Counted from the stretch's first letter, positions 1 to 8,479 are shown. The stretch is 64,000 nucleotides of DNA from Inmirania thermothiophila (GCF_003751635.1 NZ_RJVI01000002.1:124001-188000), one strand, 5' to 3'. Numbers and translations are program-made. The notes: generated by a model not told the origin, from the sequence alone.

Positions 1-2
1 CC

Positions 3-467
3 TCCGCCTTCGGCGGCATGCTGACGCGGGACGAGCTCGATGCGCTGGTGGCCCGCAAGGCCGACCTCGAGGCCTTCATCAACGCGGGCAGGGGTCTGTT
101 CGCCGCCTCCGAGTGCTTCCCCTGCGGGGCGAATCTGCTCGCCGGTCCGACCCCGCCGGACCTCTTCGGCTTCCTGCCGGTGACGGTCACCTCCATCGGC
201 GCAAGCCCCCCCTTCACGGTGACGCCCTTCGGCAGCGGTCTGGGGCTCGTGGACGGAGACCTCAACGATCCGACCCACAACTCCTTCGGCCTCGTGGGCG
301 GCCTCAGCGTCGTGGACACCGACGCCGCGGGCAACGCCACCACGCTCGCCGGCGTGGCCAGCGTCGGGGGCGACGGCTTCACGCCGGTGCCCGAGCCCGC
401 GACGCTGGCGCTGCTGGGCGCGGGGCTGGGTCTCATGGGCTGGCGCCGGCGGCCGGCCGCTTCGTAG
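3..467 (+). CDS. PEP-CTERM sorting-domain protein, C-terminal part (5' end outside window)
   Basis: The reading frame is open to the left edge, so this is probably the 3' end of a longer gene; an internal ATG lies at 18. The last ~25 residues form a classic PEP-CTERM tail: VPEP, then a hydrophobic helix (ATLALLGAGLGLMG), then an Arg cluster (WRRR) and a very short end. Proteins with this tail are exported and processed by an exosortase in organisms making exopolysaccharide. Upstream lies a Gly/Thr/Val-rich, low-charge region with a Cys-x-x-Cys (ECFPCG), as is usual for secreted proteins. I do not recognise the N-terminal domain. The stop precedes the convergent Rieske-fusion gene by 23 bp. 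Confidence 0.7.
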   Translation, partial: SAFGGMLTRDELDALVARKADLEAFINAGRGLFAASECFPCGANLLAGPTPPDLFGFLPVTVTSIGASPPFTVTPFGSGLGLVDGDLNDPTHNSFGLVGGLSVVDTDAAGNATTLAGVASVGGDGFTPVPEPATLALLGAGLGLMGWRRRPAAS

Positions 468-490
468 GCGGTGGCCGGAGGCGGCCCGCC

Positions 491-2041
491 TCAGGCCTCG
501 ATGCGGATGAGATCCTCCGGGCCGAGCTCGGCCACCGAGCGTCGGCCCATGACGCGCAGGTAGGTCTCGATGCGCCGGCGGCTGCCGTCGAGGAAGGCGG
601 CTAGGCGCTCCGAGGCGGTCGCGATGTCGAGGCGGGCGCGCAGCTCGGGCTTCTGCGTCGCGATCCCCACCGGGCACTCGCCGCTGTTGCAGGCGCGGTA
701 GTACTCGCAGCCAATGGCGAAGAGCGCGGCGGTGGCGAGGGCGCAGGCGTCGGCCCCGAGCGCCAGCGCCTTGATCACGTCCACGGGCGTGCACAGGCCC
801 CCGGTGGCGACGAGGCTCACCGGGCGGGCCGAGGCCGCGTTGTGGGCGTCCACCAGCTCGCGCGCAACGGGCAGGATCTGCACCAGCGGCATGCCGAAGT
901 GGTCGCGGACATCCACCGGCGCCGCCCCGGTGCCGCCGCCGTAGCCGTCCACGGTGATGAAGTCGGGCTCCAGCGCCAGCGCGGCGCGCACGTCCTCGGG
1001 GTCGTTGGCGGCGAGCTTGATGCCCACGGGGATGCGGCCGGCGGTGCGTTCGCGGATCCAGGCGATGCGCGCGCGCAGCGCCTCGGGCCCGTCGATGTCG
1101 GGGAAGCGCGCCGGCGAGTGGGCGGGCGTGCCCGGCGCGATCCCGCGCACCGCGGAGATCTCCTCGGTGACCTTGGCCGCCGGCAGCTCGCCGCCGAGAC
1201 CGGGCTTGGCGGACTGGCCGAGCTTGATCTCCACCGCATCGGCGCGGGCCAGGCTGGCCTCGTTCCAGCCGAAGTAGCCGCTCGCCATCTCGAGGATGTA
1301 GAGGGCGGCGGCCTCGCGCTCCTCCGGCAGCATCCCGCCCTCGCCGGAGCCGATGGCGGTGCCCGCCGCCGCCGCGCCCCTGGCCAGCGCGATCTTGGCC
1401 TCCCGCGACAGCGCGCCGAAGGACATGTGCGAGACGTAGACGGGGAGGGCGAGGCGGAGGGGCCGGGCGGCGCCGCGCCCGATCACCACCTCCGTGGAGA
1501 CCGGCTCGTCCTCGAGCAGCGGCGCGCGGGCAAGCTGCGCCGCGCGCAGGTGGAAGCGGTCGAGACCCGCCGCGGGGGCGGGTCCGCCGGCGCGCGGCGA
1601 GCCCATGGCCTCCACCGCTGGGCCCATGCCCTTGGCCAGGCGGCGCACCTCGTAGTGGCCGCGGGCGTCCTGCCGCCAGCGCCGGAAGCGCCCCTGGTAG
1701 CCGGCGAAGACGGCCTCGGGCAGGGGCGGGACGGCGTCGGCGTCCACGTGCACCACCCCGTCGCGCACCGCCACCGGATAGACGGCGACGCGGTCGTGGA
1801 GGTCGTAGGGCGAGATCCCGGTCTCGAGGTCGAAGTTCCAGCAGTGCAGCGGGCAGACGGCGTCACCGTCCGCGACCCAGCCGCGCGAGAGCTGCCCCTC
1901 GCGATGGGGGCAGCGGTCCTCGAGGGCGTGCACCCGGCCCCGGTGCAGGAACAGCGCCAGAGGGCGGCGGTTGACCCACACCTCCCGGCCCCGGTCTTCC
2001 TCGAGGTCGTCGAGGGCGCAGACGGCGATCCATCGCGGCAT
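491..2041 (-). CDS. Rieske [2Fe-2S] domain fused to glutamate-synthase-type FMN/Fe-S domain
   Basis: This 516-residue protein has two modules. Residues 1-110 form a Rieske ferredoxin with C44-x-H46 and C63-x-x-H66 ligands (RCPHREG and CPLHCWNF). Residues ~150-500 match the FMN-binding central domain of glutamate synthase (GltB type): the GSGEGGM and KLGQSAKPGLGG stretches, the VDGYGGGTGAAP loop, and a [3Fe-4S] cysteine set C445, C451, C456 ending in CPVGIATQ. There is no N-terminal glutamine amidotransferase domain, so ammonia cannot come from glutamine hydrolysis within this chain. It is probably a cytoplasmic redox enzyme fed electrons through the Rieske centre. Its substrate is unknown, and it should not be called glutamate synthase without a test. 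The gene lies downstream of ssrA on the same strand. Confidence 0.85.
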   Translation of the reverse strand: MPRWIAVCALDDLEEDRGREVWVNRRPLALFLHRGRVHALEDRCPHREGQLSRGWVADGDAVCPLHCWNFDLETGISPYDLHDRVAVYPVAVRDGVVHVDADAVPPLPEAVFAGYQGRFRRWRQDARGHYEVRRLAKGMGPAVEAMGSPRAGGPAPAAGLDRFHLRAAQLARAPLLEDEPVSTEVVIGRGAARPLRLALPVYVSHMSFGALSREAKIALARGAAAAGTAIGSGEGGMLPEEREAAALYILEMASGYFGWNEASLARADAVEIKLGQSAKPGLGGELPAAKVTEEISAVRGIAPGTPAHSPARFPDIDGPEALRARIAWIRERTAGRIPVGIKLAANDPEDVRAALALEPDFITVDGYGGGTGAAPVDVRDHFGMPLVQILPVARELVDAHNAASARPVSLVATGGLCTPVDVIKALALGADACALATAALFAIGCEYYRACNSGECPVGIATQKPELRARLDIATASERLAAFLDGSRRRIETYLRVMGRRSVAELGPEDLIRIEA

Positions 2042-2116
2042 GCCGGCAGTATAGCGGCGGTGCGGCCGGATGCCGACCGCACCGCGCGTTGCCCGTCCCG
2101 CGTCGGATGGGGAGAC

Positions 2117-2139
2117 GGGGCCGCCTTCTCGGCGGCCCC
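2117..2139 (-). terminator. Hairpin after ssrA, probable terminator
   Basis: A 9-bp perfect GC stem (GGGGCCGCC / GGCGGCCCC) with a 5-nt loop lies 12 nt past the tmRNA 3' end on the minus strand. The following sequence is only weakly U-rich (GTCTCC), so termination may be incomplete and could read into the Rieske-fusion gene. Confidence 0.5.
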
Positions 2140-2151
2140 GTCGCGCGGGGA

Positions 2152-2517
2152 TGGTGGAGGCGGCGGGAATCGAACCCGCGTCCGCAGACCCTACGCCCTC
2201 GGTCCTACATGCTTAGCCTCGTCTTTGCTTTGACCGCCACCCGTCCGACGGGCAGGGCATGGTGGCGGCGAGCCCTGTGATTCTGACGATGCCGCGTCGG
2301 GCCCGCGGCACCGCGATCCCGTGTGCGTCGACCCCTGAGGTGGCCCGAAGGCCGTCCGGCGGCACGGGCACCGACCGGTCAGGGGCTGGCCGGATTAGGC
2401 GGCCAGAGCGTAGGTGTCGTCGTTGGCGACTATTGGTTTGCAGCCAGTTTTACGAGGCAGCTGCACCTCGGCATGCACCTCGGGTTTCGCAGCCTGCGTC
2501 GAACCCAGGTCGCCCCC
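2152..2517 (-). ncRNA. ssrA: tmRNA (SsrA), one-piece
   Basis: The ends form a tRNA-Ala-like acceptor: 5' GGGGGCG pairs with 3' CGCCUCC, followed by ACCA with CCA encoded. The T arm reads GGTTCGATTCC. The 5' part carries the conserved GCGAAACCCGAGGTGCATGC block. The resume codon and tag read GCC AAC GAC GAC ACC TAC GCT CTG GCC GCC TAA, giving the peptide ANDDTYALAA, close to the enterobacterial ANDENYALAA. Length is 366 nt. The RNA rescues stalled ribosomes together with SmpB, whose gene ends 52 bp upstream on the same strand. Confidence 0.97.
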
Positions 2518-2569
2518 TTGGCTGAACGTGGGACAGTCTAGACCCTCGGCCGGTTCCCGTCCACGGGGC

Positions 2570-3040
2570 TCAGCGGGCCTTGAGCAGGCGCTGGCGCTCC
2601 CGCTGCCAGTCGCGCTCGCGCAGGGTCGCCCGCTTGTCGTGCAGCTTCTTGCCCTTGGCGAGCGCGATCTCCACCTTGGCCCGTCCGCGCTTCCAGTACA
2701 TGGAGAGGGGCACGAGGGTGTAGCCGCGCCGCTCCACCGCGCCGATGAGGCGGTTGAGCTCGGCGCGGTGCAGGAGCAGCTTGCGGGTGCGGCGCGGGTC
2801 GGGCTCGACGTGGGTGGAGGCGGAGGGCAGGGGCGAGATGTGGGCGCCGAAGAGGAAGGCCTCGCCGCCGCGCACGAGGACGTAGCTCTCCTTGAGCTGG
2901 ATGCGCCCCGCGCGCAGGGCCTTGACCTCCCAGCCCTCGAGGGCGATGCCGGCCTCGAGCCGCTCCTCGATGAAGTAGTCGTGGCGGGCCTTCTTGTTGA
3001 CGGCGATGACGCTGCCGCCGTTGTCCTTGGCTTTTCCCAT
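2570..3040 (-). CDS. smpB: SsrA-binding protein SmpB
   Basis: The 156-residue protein matches SmpB over its full length. It begins [20 protein letters not shown], has the core motifs [33 protein letters not shown] and [15 protein letters not shown], and ends in a basic tail ([16 protein letters not shown]) of the type that enters the mRNA channel. It binds the tRNA-like domain of tmRNA and delivers it with EF-Tu to stalled ribosomes. The ATG at 3040 has no Shine-Dalgarno upstream but sits exactly where transcription should begin from a perfect TATAAT, so the mRNA may be leaderless. The frame stays open further upstream into ratA antisense, but the conserved protein begins here. It diverges from ratA. 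Confidence 0.96.
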   Translation of the reverse strand: MGKAKDNGGSVIAVNKKARHDYFIEERLEAGIALEGWEVKALRAGRIQLKESYVLVRGGEAFLFGAHISPLPSASTHVEPDPRRTRKLLLHRAELNRLIGAVERRGYTLVPLSMYWKRGRAKVEIALAKGKKLHDKRATLRERDWQRERQRLLKAR

Positions 3041-3046
3041 CAGGCT

Positions 3047-3052
3047 ATTATA
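3047..3052 (-). promoter_or_regulatory. -10 element (TATAAT) of smpB
   Basis: A perfect TATAAT on the minus strand ends 6 nt before the smpB ATG, which places +1 at or next to the A of the start codon. The best -35 match (TCGACC at 3072-3077) is weak and 19 bp away. Confidence 0.6.
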
Positions 3053-3088
3053 CGGGGCCGCCTCCGCGGGCGGTCGAGGGGAGGAGGG

Positions 3089-3526
3089 GTGCCGGTCATC
3101 CACCGCGAGGCGCGGGTGCCCTACACGCCGCGCCAGATGTTCGAGCTGGTCAACGACGTCGAGGCCTATCCGCGCTTCCTGCCGTGGTGCGGGGGGGCCC
3201 GCGTGCTGCGGGACGAGGGCGATGCGGTCTGGGCCACGGTGGTCATCGCCCGCGGCAGCCTGCGCAAGGCCTTCACCACCGTCAACCGGGTCCAGCCGGG
3301 CAAGATGATCGAGATCCGGCTGGTGGAGGGGCCGTTCCGGCGCCTGGAGGGGTTCTGGCGCTTCGACGAGGCGGCGGGCGGGGGCTGCCGGGTCTGCCTC
3401 GACCTCGAGTTCGAGTTCGCGGGCCGGGTGGTGAGCCTGGCCCTGGGGCCGGTCTTCCACCAGATCGCCCAGACCCTGGTGGAGGCGTTCTGCAGAAGGG
3501 CGGAGGAGGTCTATGGAAGAGGCTGA
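3089..3526 (+). CDS. ratA: START/coenzyme-Q-binding family protein RatA (YfjG)
   Basis: This 145-residue START-like (SRPBCC fold) protein is of the RatA/YfjG family. It begins at a GTG ([20 protein letters not shown]) behind GGGGAGGAGG. The family's [17 protein letters not shown] motif is present, followed by the helix-grip beta strands and the ending [19 protein letters not shown]. Homologues have been reported to bind ubiquinone (the Coq10 relation) or, in E. coli, to inhibit 70S association; which applies here cannot be told. The smpB-ratA-rnfH arrangement is the usual gammaproteobacterial one. The last 14 bp overlap rnfH. Confidence 0.9.
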   Translation: MPVIHREARVPYTPRQMFELVNDVEAYPRFLPWCGGARVLRDEGDAVWATVVIARGSLRKAFTTVNRVQPGKMIEIRLVEGPFRRLEGFWRFDEAAGGGCRVCLDLEFEFAGRVVSLALGPVFHQIAQTLVEAFCRRAEEVYGRG

Positions 3527-3821
3527 GCGGTTCACGGTGGAGGTGGTCTACGCGCGGGCGGACGAGCAGCTCGTGCTGGAGCTCGAGGTGGAGCCGGGCA
3601 CCACCGCCGAGGAGGCGGTGCGCCGCTCGGGGCTGCTGGAGCGGTTCCCCGAGATCGATCTCGCGCGCAACAAGCTGGGGGTCTACGGCAAGGTGGTCAA
3701 GCCCGGGCACGAGCTCGCCCCGGGCGACCGCGTCGAGGTCTACCGCCCCCTCATCGCCGATCCCAAGGAGGTGCGCAAGCGCCGCGCCGCAGCGCAGGAC
3801 GAGGACTCAGGGCAGGGCTAG
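3513..3821 (+). CDS. rnfH: RnfH family ubiquitin-like protein (RatB)
   Basis: The 102-residue beta-grasp protein carries the RnfH signature: [13 protein letters not shown], a [13 protein letters not shown] helix, [12 protein letters not shown] and [22 protein letters not shown]. Its function is not settled. It is almost always the partner of ratA, as here, where the start lies inside the end of ratA. The 3' end overlaps the convergent bamE by 15 bp. Confidence 0.9.
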   Translation: MEEAERFTVEVVYARADEQLVLELEVEPGTTAEEAVRRSGLLERFPEIDLARNKLGVYGKVVKPGHELAPGDRVEVYRPLIADPKEVRKRRAAAQDEDSGQG

Positions 3822-4130
3822 GGGCGCGCCGTCGCGCAGGGCCTCCACGAGGCGTCCGTCGCGAAAGCGCAGGGTGAGACGGGCAAGCTGCCGCTCGCCC
3901 CGGCCCGGCAGCAGCAGCTCCACGTAGTCCCAGCGTTCCGGGTGGAAGGGATCGCGCACCAGCGGCGTGCCGAGCAGGAAACGGACCTGCTCCTCGGTCA
4001 TGCCGGCGCGCAGCTGCGCCACCGCCTTCGGATCGAGGATGTTGCCCTGGCGCAGGTCGGGACGATGGACGAGGCGCCCGCAGCCCGCCAGCGCCAGCAC
4101 CGTCACCAGGGGAATGAGAAGCTTTTGCAT
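3807..4130 (-). CDS. bamE: Outer membrane protein assembly factor BamE (OmlA/SmpA) lipoprotein
   Basis: This 107-residue lipoprotein has a signal peptide of 16 residues (MQKLLIPLVTVLALAG) and a lipobox L-A-G-C17. The mature part has the SmpA/OmlA fold: GNILDPKAVAQLRAGMTEEQVRFLLGTPLVRDPF, then WDYVELL and LTLRFRDGRLV. BamE is a small outer-membrane lipoprotein of the BAM beta-barrel insertion complex. A longer reading frame begins at 4193, but the signal peptide fixes the start at 4130. It diverges from fur, as in many gammaproteobacteria. Confidence 0.94.
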   Translation of the reverse strand: MQKLLIPLVTVLALAGCGRLVHRPDLRQGNILDPKAVAQLRAGMTEEQVRFLLGTPLVRDPFHPERWDYVELLLPGRGERQLARLTLRFRDGRLVEALRDGAPLALP

Positions 4131-4153
4131 GGTCCCGGCGATCGTCGCATAAT
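4125..4153 (+). promoter_or_regulatory. Candidate sigma-70 promoter of fur
   Basis: TTGCAT, then 17 bp, then CATAAT. The -35 hexamer overlaps the bamE start codon on the other strand. Confidence 0.5.
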
Positions 4154-4216
4154 CCGGTCGCGGCATGATAACGGCTTGCGGTCGTCGTGGCACCGCGGCC
4201 GGGAAGAGGTGGACCC

Positions 4217-4651
4217 TTGCAGAGCGACGACATCCGCAACGCCGGCCTCAAGGTCACCGTCCCCCGGGTCAAGATCCTCCAGATGCTCGAGGAGAGCCCC
4301 GACCGCCACCTCGGCGCCGAGGACATCTACAAGCAGCTGCTGGCGCGGGGCGAGGAGATCGGGCTGGCCACCGTCTACCGGGTGCTGACCCAGTTCGAGG
4401 CCGCCGGGCTCATCAAGCGCCATCACTTCGAGGGCGGGCACGCGGTCTACGAGCTCAACCAGGGCGGCCATCACGACCACATCGTCTGCGTGCGCTGCGG
4501 TCGCGTGGACGAGTTCACGAGCGCCGAGATCGAGCGGCTGCAGCGCCAGGTGGCGGCCGAGGCGGGCTACGAGATCCGCGATCACGTGCTCTACATCTAC
4601 GGCCTCTGCGCCCGCTGCCGCGCCGACGAGCAGGGCCGCGACGGGGGCTGA
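4217..4651 (+). CDS. fur: Ferric uptake regulator Fur
   Basis: The 144-residue Fur has a winged-helix domain (LKVTVPRVKILQMLEE, GAEDIYKQLL, GLATVYRVLTQFEAAGLI) and a metal-binding dimerisation domain with the HHDH motif and C-V-R-C and C-A-R-C pairs. It represses iron-uptake genes when loaded with Fe2+. I chose the TTG at 4217 because AGAGGTGG lies 5 nt before it and the protein then begins MQSDDIRNAGLKVT, in register with E. coli Fur. A GTG at 4187 would add ten residues without a ribosome site. Confidence 0.96.
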   Translation: MQSDDIRNAGLKVTVPRVKILQMLEESPDRHLGAEDIYKQLLARGEEIGLATVYRVLTQFEAAGLIKRHHFEGGHAVYELNQGGHHDHIVCVRCGRVDEFTSAEIERLQRQVAAEAGYEIRDHVLYIYGLCARCRADEQGRDGG

Positions 4652-4667
4652 GCCCGCCGCTGCCGCG

Positions 4668-6344
4668 CTAGGCCCCGGCGCGGGCCATGAGCTCGCGGGC
4701 GTGCTCCAGCGTGCGGGCGGTGATCTCGATCCCGCCGAGCATGCGCGCAAGCTCCGCGACGCGGGCCTCGGCGTCCTCGAGGAGGCGCACCTCGGCCCGC
4801 GTCGTGCCCGCCACGTGCGCCTTGTGCACCGCCAGGTGGTGGTGCCCCTGCGCCGCCACCTGCGGCAGGTGGGTCACGCACAGCACCTGCCGCTCGCCCG
4901 CCAGCGCCCGCAGCAGGCGGCCCACCACCTCGGCGACGCCACCGCCGATGCCCACGTCCACCTCGTCGAAGACCAGGGTCGGGGGGCGGTGGGCCGCGGC
5001 CGCGGTGACCCGCAGGGCGAGGGCGATGCGCGAGAGCTCGCCGCCGGAGGCCACCCGCGCCAGGGGACGGGGGGACTGGCCGGGGTTGGCGGCGAGGAGG
5101 AAGCCGACGCGGTCGAGGCCGTGGGGCGCGGGCGCCGCCGCGGGATCGGTCTCCACCGCGACCTCGAAGCGCCCGCCCGCCATGCCGAGCCCCTGCATGG
5201 CCTCGGTGACGGCCTCGGAGAGGGTGGCGGCGGCCCGCCGGCGCGCCTCGGACAGCCGCTTCGCGGCCTCCCGGTAGGCCGCCTCGAGGGCCGCGAGGCG
5301 GCCCGACAGGGCCTCGCGCTCGTCATCGTCCGCCTCCAGGGCCTCGAGCCGCCGGCGCAGGGTCTCGAGGCGGACCGGGAGCTCCGCCGGGGCGACCCCG
5401 TGCTTGCGCGCGAGCGCCACCACCTGGCCGAGGCGGCGGTCCACCTCGGCGAGCCGCTGCGGGTCGAGCTCGGTGGCGGCGAGGACCCCGCGCAGGCCGT
5501 GCACCGCCTCCTCGATCTGCACCGCGGCCCCCTCCAGGAGGGCGGCCGCCTCGGCGCAGCGGGGCTCGGCCTCGGCGAGGCGGTGGAGGGCGTCGGCGAG
5601 CCGCGTCAGGCGGGCGTGGACGGTCTCGCCCTCGCCCTCGTAGAGGGCCTCCACGGCGCCGCCGCAGGTGGCGAGGAGCTCCTCGGCGCGGGCCAGCCGC
5701 CGCTGCTCCCGCTCCAGGGCCTCGGCCTCGCCCTCGGCCAGCCCCAGGGCCTCCAGCTCGGCCACCTGGTAGGCGGTGAGCTCGCGTTCGGCGGCGCGCT
5801 CGGCCGCCTCCCGCTCGAGCCGCGCGAGGCGCTCGCGCGCCTCCCGCCAGGCGGTGTGGGCGGTGCACACCGCCTCGGCGAGGGCGGTGTGGCCGCCGTA
5901 GGCGTCGAGGAGCTCGCGCTGGGCCTCGCGGGTGAGCAGCGACTGGTGCTCGTGCTGGCCGTGGATGTCGGCGAGCAGCGCCCCCACGGCGCGCAGCTGC
6001 TGGACGGTCACGGGGCGGCCGTTGACGTAGGCGCGGCTGCGCCCCTCGGCGGCGATCACCCGGCGCAGGACGCAGGCCTCGCCGTCGTCGAGGTCCAGCT
6101 CGGCGAGGGCGGCGAGCACCGCCGGCGCGGCGCCGAGATCGAAGACCGCGCCGATCTCGGCCCGCGCCGCCCCCGGGCGCACGCTTTCGGCGCCGGCGCG
6201 CCCGCCGAGGACCGTCTCCAGGGCGTCCACCAGGAGCGACTTGCCGGCCCCGGTCTCACCGGTGATCACGGTCAGGCCGGGGCGCAGGAGGATGGTGGCG
6301 CGTTCCACGAGAACGAAGTCGCGCAGGTGCAGCTCGGCAAGCAT
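4668..6344 (-). CDS. recN: DNA repair protein RecN
   Basis: This 558-residue SMC-like ATPase starts MLAELHLRDFVLVERATI. Walker A is GETGAGKSLL (about residues 29-38). A long Glu/Arg/Ala-rich coiled coil fills the middle, and the C-terminal ATPase lobe has VASGGELSRIALALR (signature) and LVFDEVDVGIGG (Walker B). RecN acts in recombinational repair of double-strand breaks, joining DNA ends with RecA. It starts 7 bp after nadK, so the two form an operon, and it is convergent with fur. Confidence 0.97.
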   Translation of the reverse strand: MLAELHLRDFVLVERATILLRPGLTVITGETGAGKSLLVDALETVLGGRAGAESVRPGAARAEIGAVFDLGAAPAVLAALAELDLDDGEACVLRRVIAAEGRSRAYVNGRPVTVQQLRAVGALLADIHGQHEHQSLLTREAQRELLDAYGGHTALAEAVCTAHTAWREARERLARLEREAAERAAERELTAYQVAELEALGLAEGEAEALEREQRRLARAEELLATCGGAVEALYEGEGETVHARLTRLADALHRLAEAEPRCAEAAALLEGAAVQIEEAVHGLRGVLAATELDPQRLAEVDRRLGQVVALARKHGVAPAELPVRLETLRRRLEALEADDDEREALSGRLAALEAAYREAAKRLSEARRRAAATLSEAVTEAMQGLGMAGGRFEVAVETDPAAAPAPHGLDRVGFLLAANPGQSPRPLARVASGGELSRIALALRVTAAAAHRPPTLVFDEVDVGIGGGVAEVVGRLLRALAGERQVLCVTHLPQVAAQGHHHLAVHKAHVAGTTRAEVRLLEDAEARVAELARMLGGIEITARTLEHARELMARAGA

Positions 6345-6351
6345 GGTGCGC

Positions 6352-7209
6352 TCAGCGGTTCCAGTGCAGCTTGGTGCGCAGGATCTCGTAGTAGTCGTGG
6401 CCGGGGGGATGGATGAGGCGGATCGGCGGCGCCATGCGGCGCACCCGCACCCGGTCCCCGGCCTCGAGCTGGAGGTTGATCTGCCCGTCGCAGGTGAGCT
6501 GGGCCGCGTGGGCGTGGACGCGGATCTCCACCACCGCGTCGGCCCCGGTGACGAAGGGGCGGTTGCTCAGGCTGTGGGGGCAGATGGGGACCAGCACCAG
6601 GGCGTCGAGGGAGGGCTCGAGGATGGGGCCGCCGCCCGAGAGGGCGTAGGCGGTGGACCCGGTGGGCGTGGCCACGATGAGCCCGTCCGAGCGCAGGGTG
6701 TAGAGGTGACGTCCGTCCACGTGGGCCTCGGTCTCGATCATGCGCGCCACGTCCAGCTTGTGCACCACGACGTCGTTGAGGGCGCGCGCGGCGCCGACGC
6801 GCTCGCCGTCGCGCACCACTTCCGCGGCGAGCAGGAAGCGGCGCTCCTCCTCGTAGGCGCCGTCGAGGATGCGGTCGAGGGTGGCCTCCATCTCCGCCGG
6901 CGAGACGTCCACGAGGAAGCCCCTGCGCCCAAGGTTGATCCCGAGCAGCGGCACCTCGTGCTCCACCAGCGAGCGCGCGGCGTGGAGCAGCGTGCCGTCG
7001 CCGCCGACGATGAGGACGAGGTCGCAGGCGCGGCCGAGGGCCTCGCGGTCGGCGGTCTCGAGCTCGAGGCCGGGGCAGGTCTCGGCGGTGGCCTCGTCCA
7101 GGAGCAGGCGCAGGTCACGCCCGGCGAGCAGCGCCGCCAGGCGCGCGATGGTCTCCCCCACGGCGGGGTCGCCGTGCTTGCCGATGATGCCGATGGTGGC
7201 GAAGGACAT
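6352..7209 (-). CDS. nadK: NAD kinase
   Basis: The 285-residue ATP-NAD kinase (PpnK) begins MSFATIGIIGKHGDP. It carries the catalytic GGDGTLLHAAR loop, the substrate motif NDVVVHK, the Gly-rich SDGLIVATPTGSTAYALSGG, and a terminal basic segment. It phosphorylates NAD+ to NADP+. The frame is open upstream to 7485, but the conserved N-terminus fixes the ATG at 7209. It is transcribed divergently from hrcA and is followed at once by recN. Confidence 0.97.
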   Translation of the reverse strand: MSFATIGIIGKHGDPAVGETIARLAALLAGRDLRLLLDEATAETCPGLELETADREALGRACDLVLIVGGDGTLLHAARSLVEHEVPLLGINLGRRGFLVDVSPAEMEATLDRILDGAYEEERRFLLAAEVVRDGERVGAARALNDVVVHKLDVARMIETEAHVDGRHLYTLRSDGLIVATPTGSTAYALSGGGPILEPSLDALVLVPICPHSLSNRPFVTGADAVVEIRVHAHAAQLTCDGQINLQLEAGDRVRVRRMAPPIRLIHPPGHDYYEILRTKLHWNR

Positions 7210-7348
7210 GGGCGCCTCCCGCGGATCGCGGCGACCATAGCACCGCCTGCGCGGGGCGCCAAGGCGGTCGGGCGCGGCAGGGGCCAGGCGGCGGTGCCCC
7301 GGGGCGGGCGCAGGGGCTTGGGCTGTTGCGCGGGCCCGACGGCGCGCC

Positions 7349-7377
7349 TTGACCCTTAGCACTCGCGGCGGTAGAGT
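7349..7377 (+). promoter_or_regulatory. Sigma-70 promoter of hrcA
   Basis: TTGACC, then 17 bp, then TAGAGT. The CIRCE operator covers the spacer and -10 region, so bound HrcA would block RNA polymerase. Confidence 0.6.
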
Positions 7378-7382
7378 GCTAA
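7356..7382 (+). promoter_or_regulatory. CIRCE operator (HrcA binding site)
   Basis: A perfect consensus CIRCE element: TTAGCACTC, 9 bp, GAGTGCTAA. It lies 38 bp before the hrcA start. HrcA repressor binds this palindrome, and heat-titration of GroEL inactivates HrcA. Confidence 0.97.
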
Positions 7383-7420
7383 GCGACGGGAAGAACGACC
7401 CCAAAGGCCGCCGTGGAACC

Positions 7421-8479
7421 ATGACCGGGGTGCAGGAACGGGACAGGCTTCCGGTGCTCAGCGAGCGCGCCCAGCGCCTGCTCAAGGTGCTGGTGGAGCG
7501 CTACATCCGCGACGGCCATCCGGTGGGTTCGCGCACCCTCGCCCGCGACGCGGGCCTCGAGATCAGCCCCGCCACGGTGCGCAACGTCATGGCCGATCTC
7601 GAGGAGCTGGGGCTCGTGACCTCGCCCCACACCTCGGCCGGGCGGGTGCCCACGGTCAAGGGCTACCGCTTCTTCGTCGACGCCCTGCTCACCATGCGCC
7701 CCCCGGGGGAGGAGGAGGTGGAGCGGCTGCGGGCCGGGCTCGACCAGGAGGCCGAGCCGGAGGAGCTGGTGGCCGCGGCCTCCTCGCTCCTTTCCGAGAT
7801 CACGCGCATGGCGGGCGTGGTGACGCTGCCGAGGCGGGAGCGCTTCGTCCTGCGCGAGGTGGAGTTCCTGCCGCTCTCGGGCAACCGCGTCCTGGTGGTC
7901 ATGGTGAGCACCGAGGGCGAGGTGCAGAACCGCATCATCCACACCCAGCGGGTCTACGACCGGCGGGAGCTCGAGCGCGCCGCCCGCTATCTCACCCACA
8001 ACTACGCCGGCCGGGAGCTTGCCGAGGTGCGCGAGCGGCTGGTGGCGGAGATGCGCGAGGTGCGGGCGGCGGTGGACCGCGCCATGGGGGCCATCGTCGA
8101 GGTGGCCGACAAGGCCCTGGTGCCGGAGCGGCGCGAGGACTACGTCCTGCGGGGCGAGACGCAGCTGATGGGCTTTGCGGAGCTGGGGAGCCTGGAGCGG
8201 CTGCGGCGGCTGTTCGAGGCCTTCAACGAGAAGAGCGACCTGCTGCACCTGCTCGACCAGTGCCTGCACGCCCGCGGGGTGCAGATCTTCATCGGTGAGG
8301 AGTCGGGCTTCGAGGTCCTCGACCAGTGCAGCGTGGTCACGGCGCCCTATTCGGTAGACGGGCGCCGGGTCGGTGTGCTGGGCGTGATCGGCCCGACGCG
8401 CATGGCCTACCAGCGCGTCATCCCGCTGGTGGACGTGACCGCGCGGCTCCTCAGCGCGGCCTTGAATCAGCGGCACTAG
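7421..8479 (+). CDS. hrcA: Heat-inducible transcription repressor HrcA
   Basis: This 352-residue HrcA has an N-terminal winged helix (LVERYIRDGHPVGSRTLARD, ISPATVRNVMADLEELG, TSAGRVPTVKGYRFFVD), then the GAF-like dimerisation domain, ending IGPTRMAYQRVIPLVDVTARLL. It represses CIRCE-bearing promoters. An upstream alternative start at 7349 would lie inside its own promoter, so the ATG at 7421 is preferred. It is autoregulated through the perfect CIRCE at 7356-7382 and is the first gene of hrcA-grpE-dnaK-dnaJ. Confidence 0.97.
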   Translation: MTGVQERDRLPVLSERAQRLLKVLVERYIRDGHPVGSRTLARDAGLEISPATVRNVMADLEELGLVTSPHTSAGRVPTVKGYRFFVDALLTMRPPGEEEVERLRAGLDQEAEPEELVAAASSLLSEITRMAGVVTLPRRERFVLREVEFLPLSGNRVLVVMVSTEGEVQNRIIHTQRVYDRRELERAARYLTHNYAGRELAEVRERLVAEMREVRAAVDRAMGAIVEVADKALVPERREDYVLRGETQLMGFAELGSLERLRRLFEAFNEKSDLLHLLDQCLHARGVQIFIGEESGFEVLDQCSVVTAPYSVDGRRVGVLGVIGPTRMAYQRVIPLVDVTARLLSAALNQRH

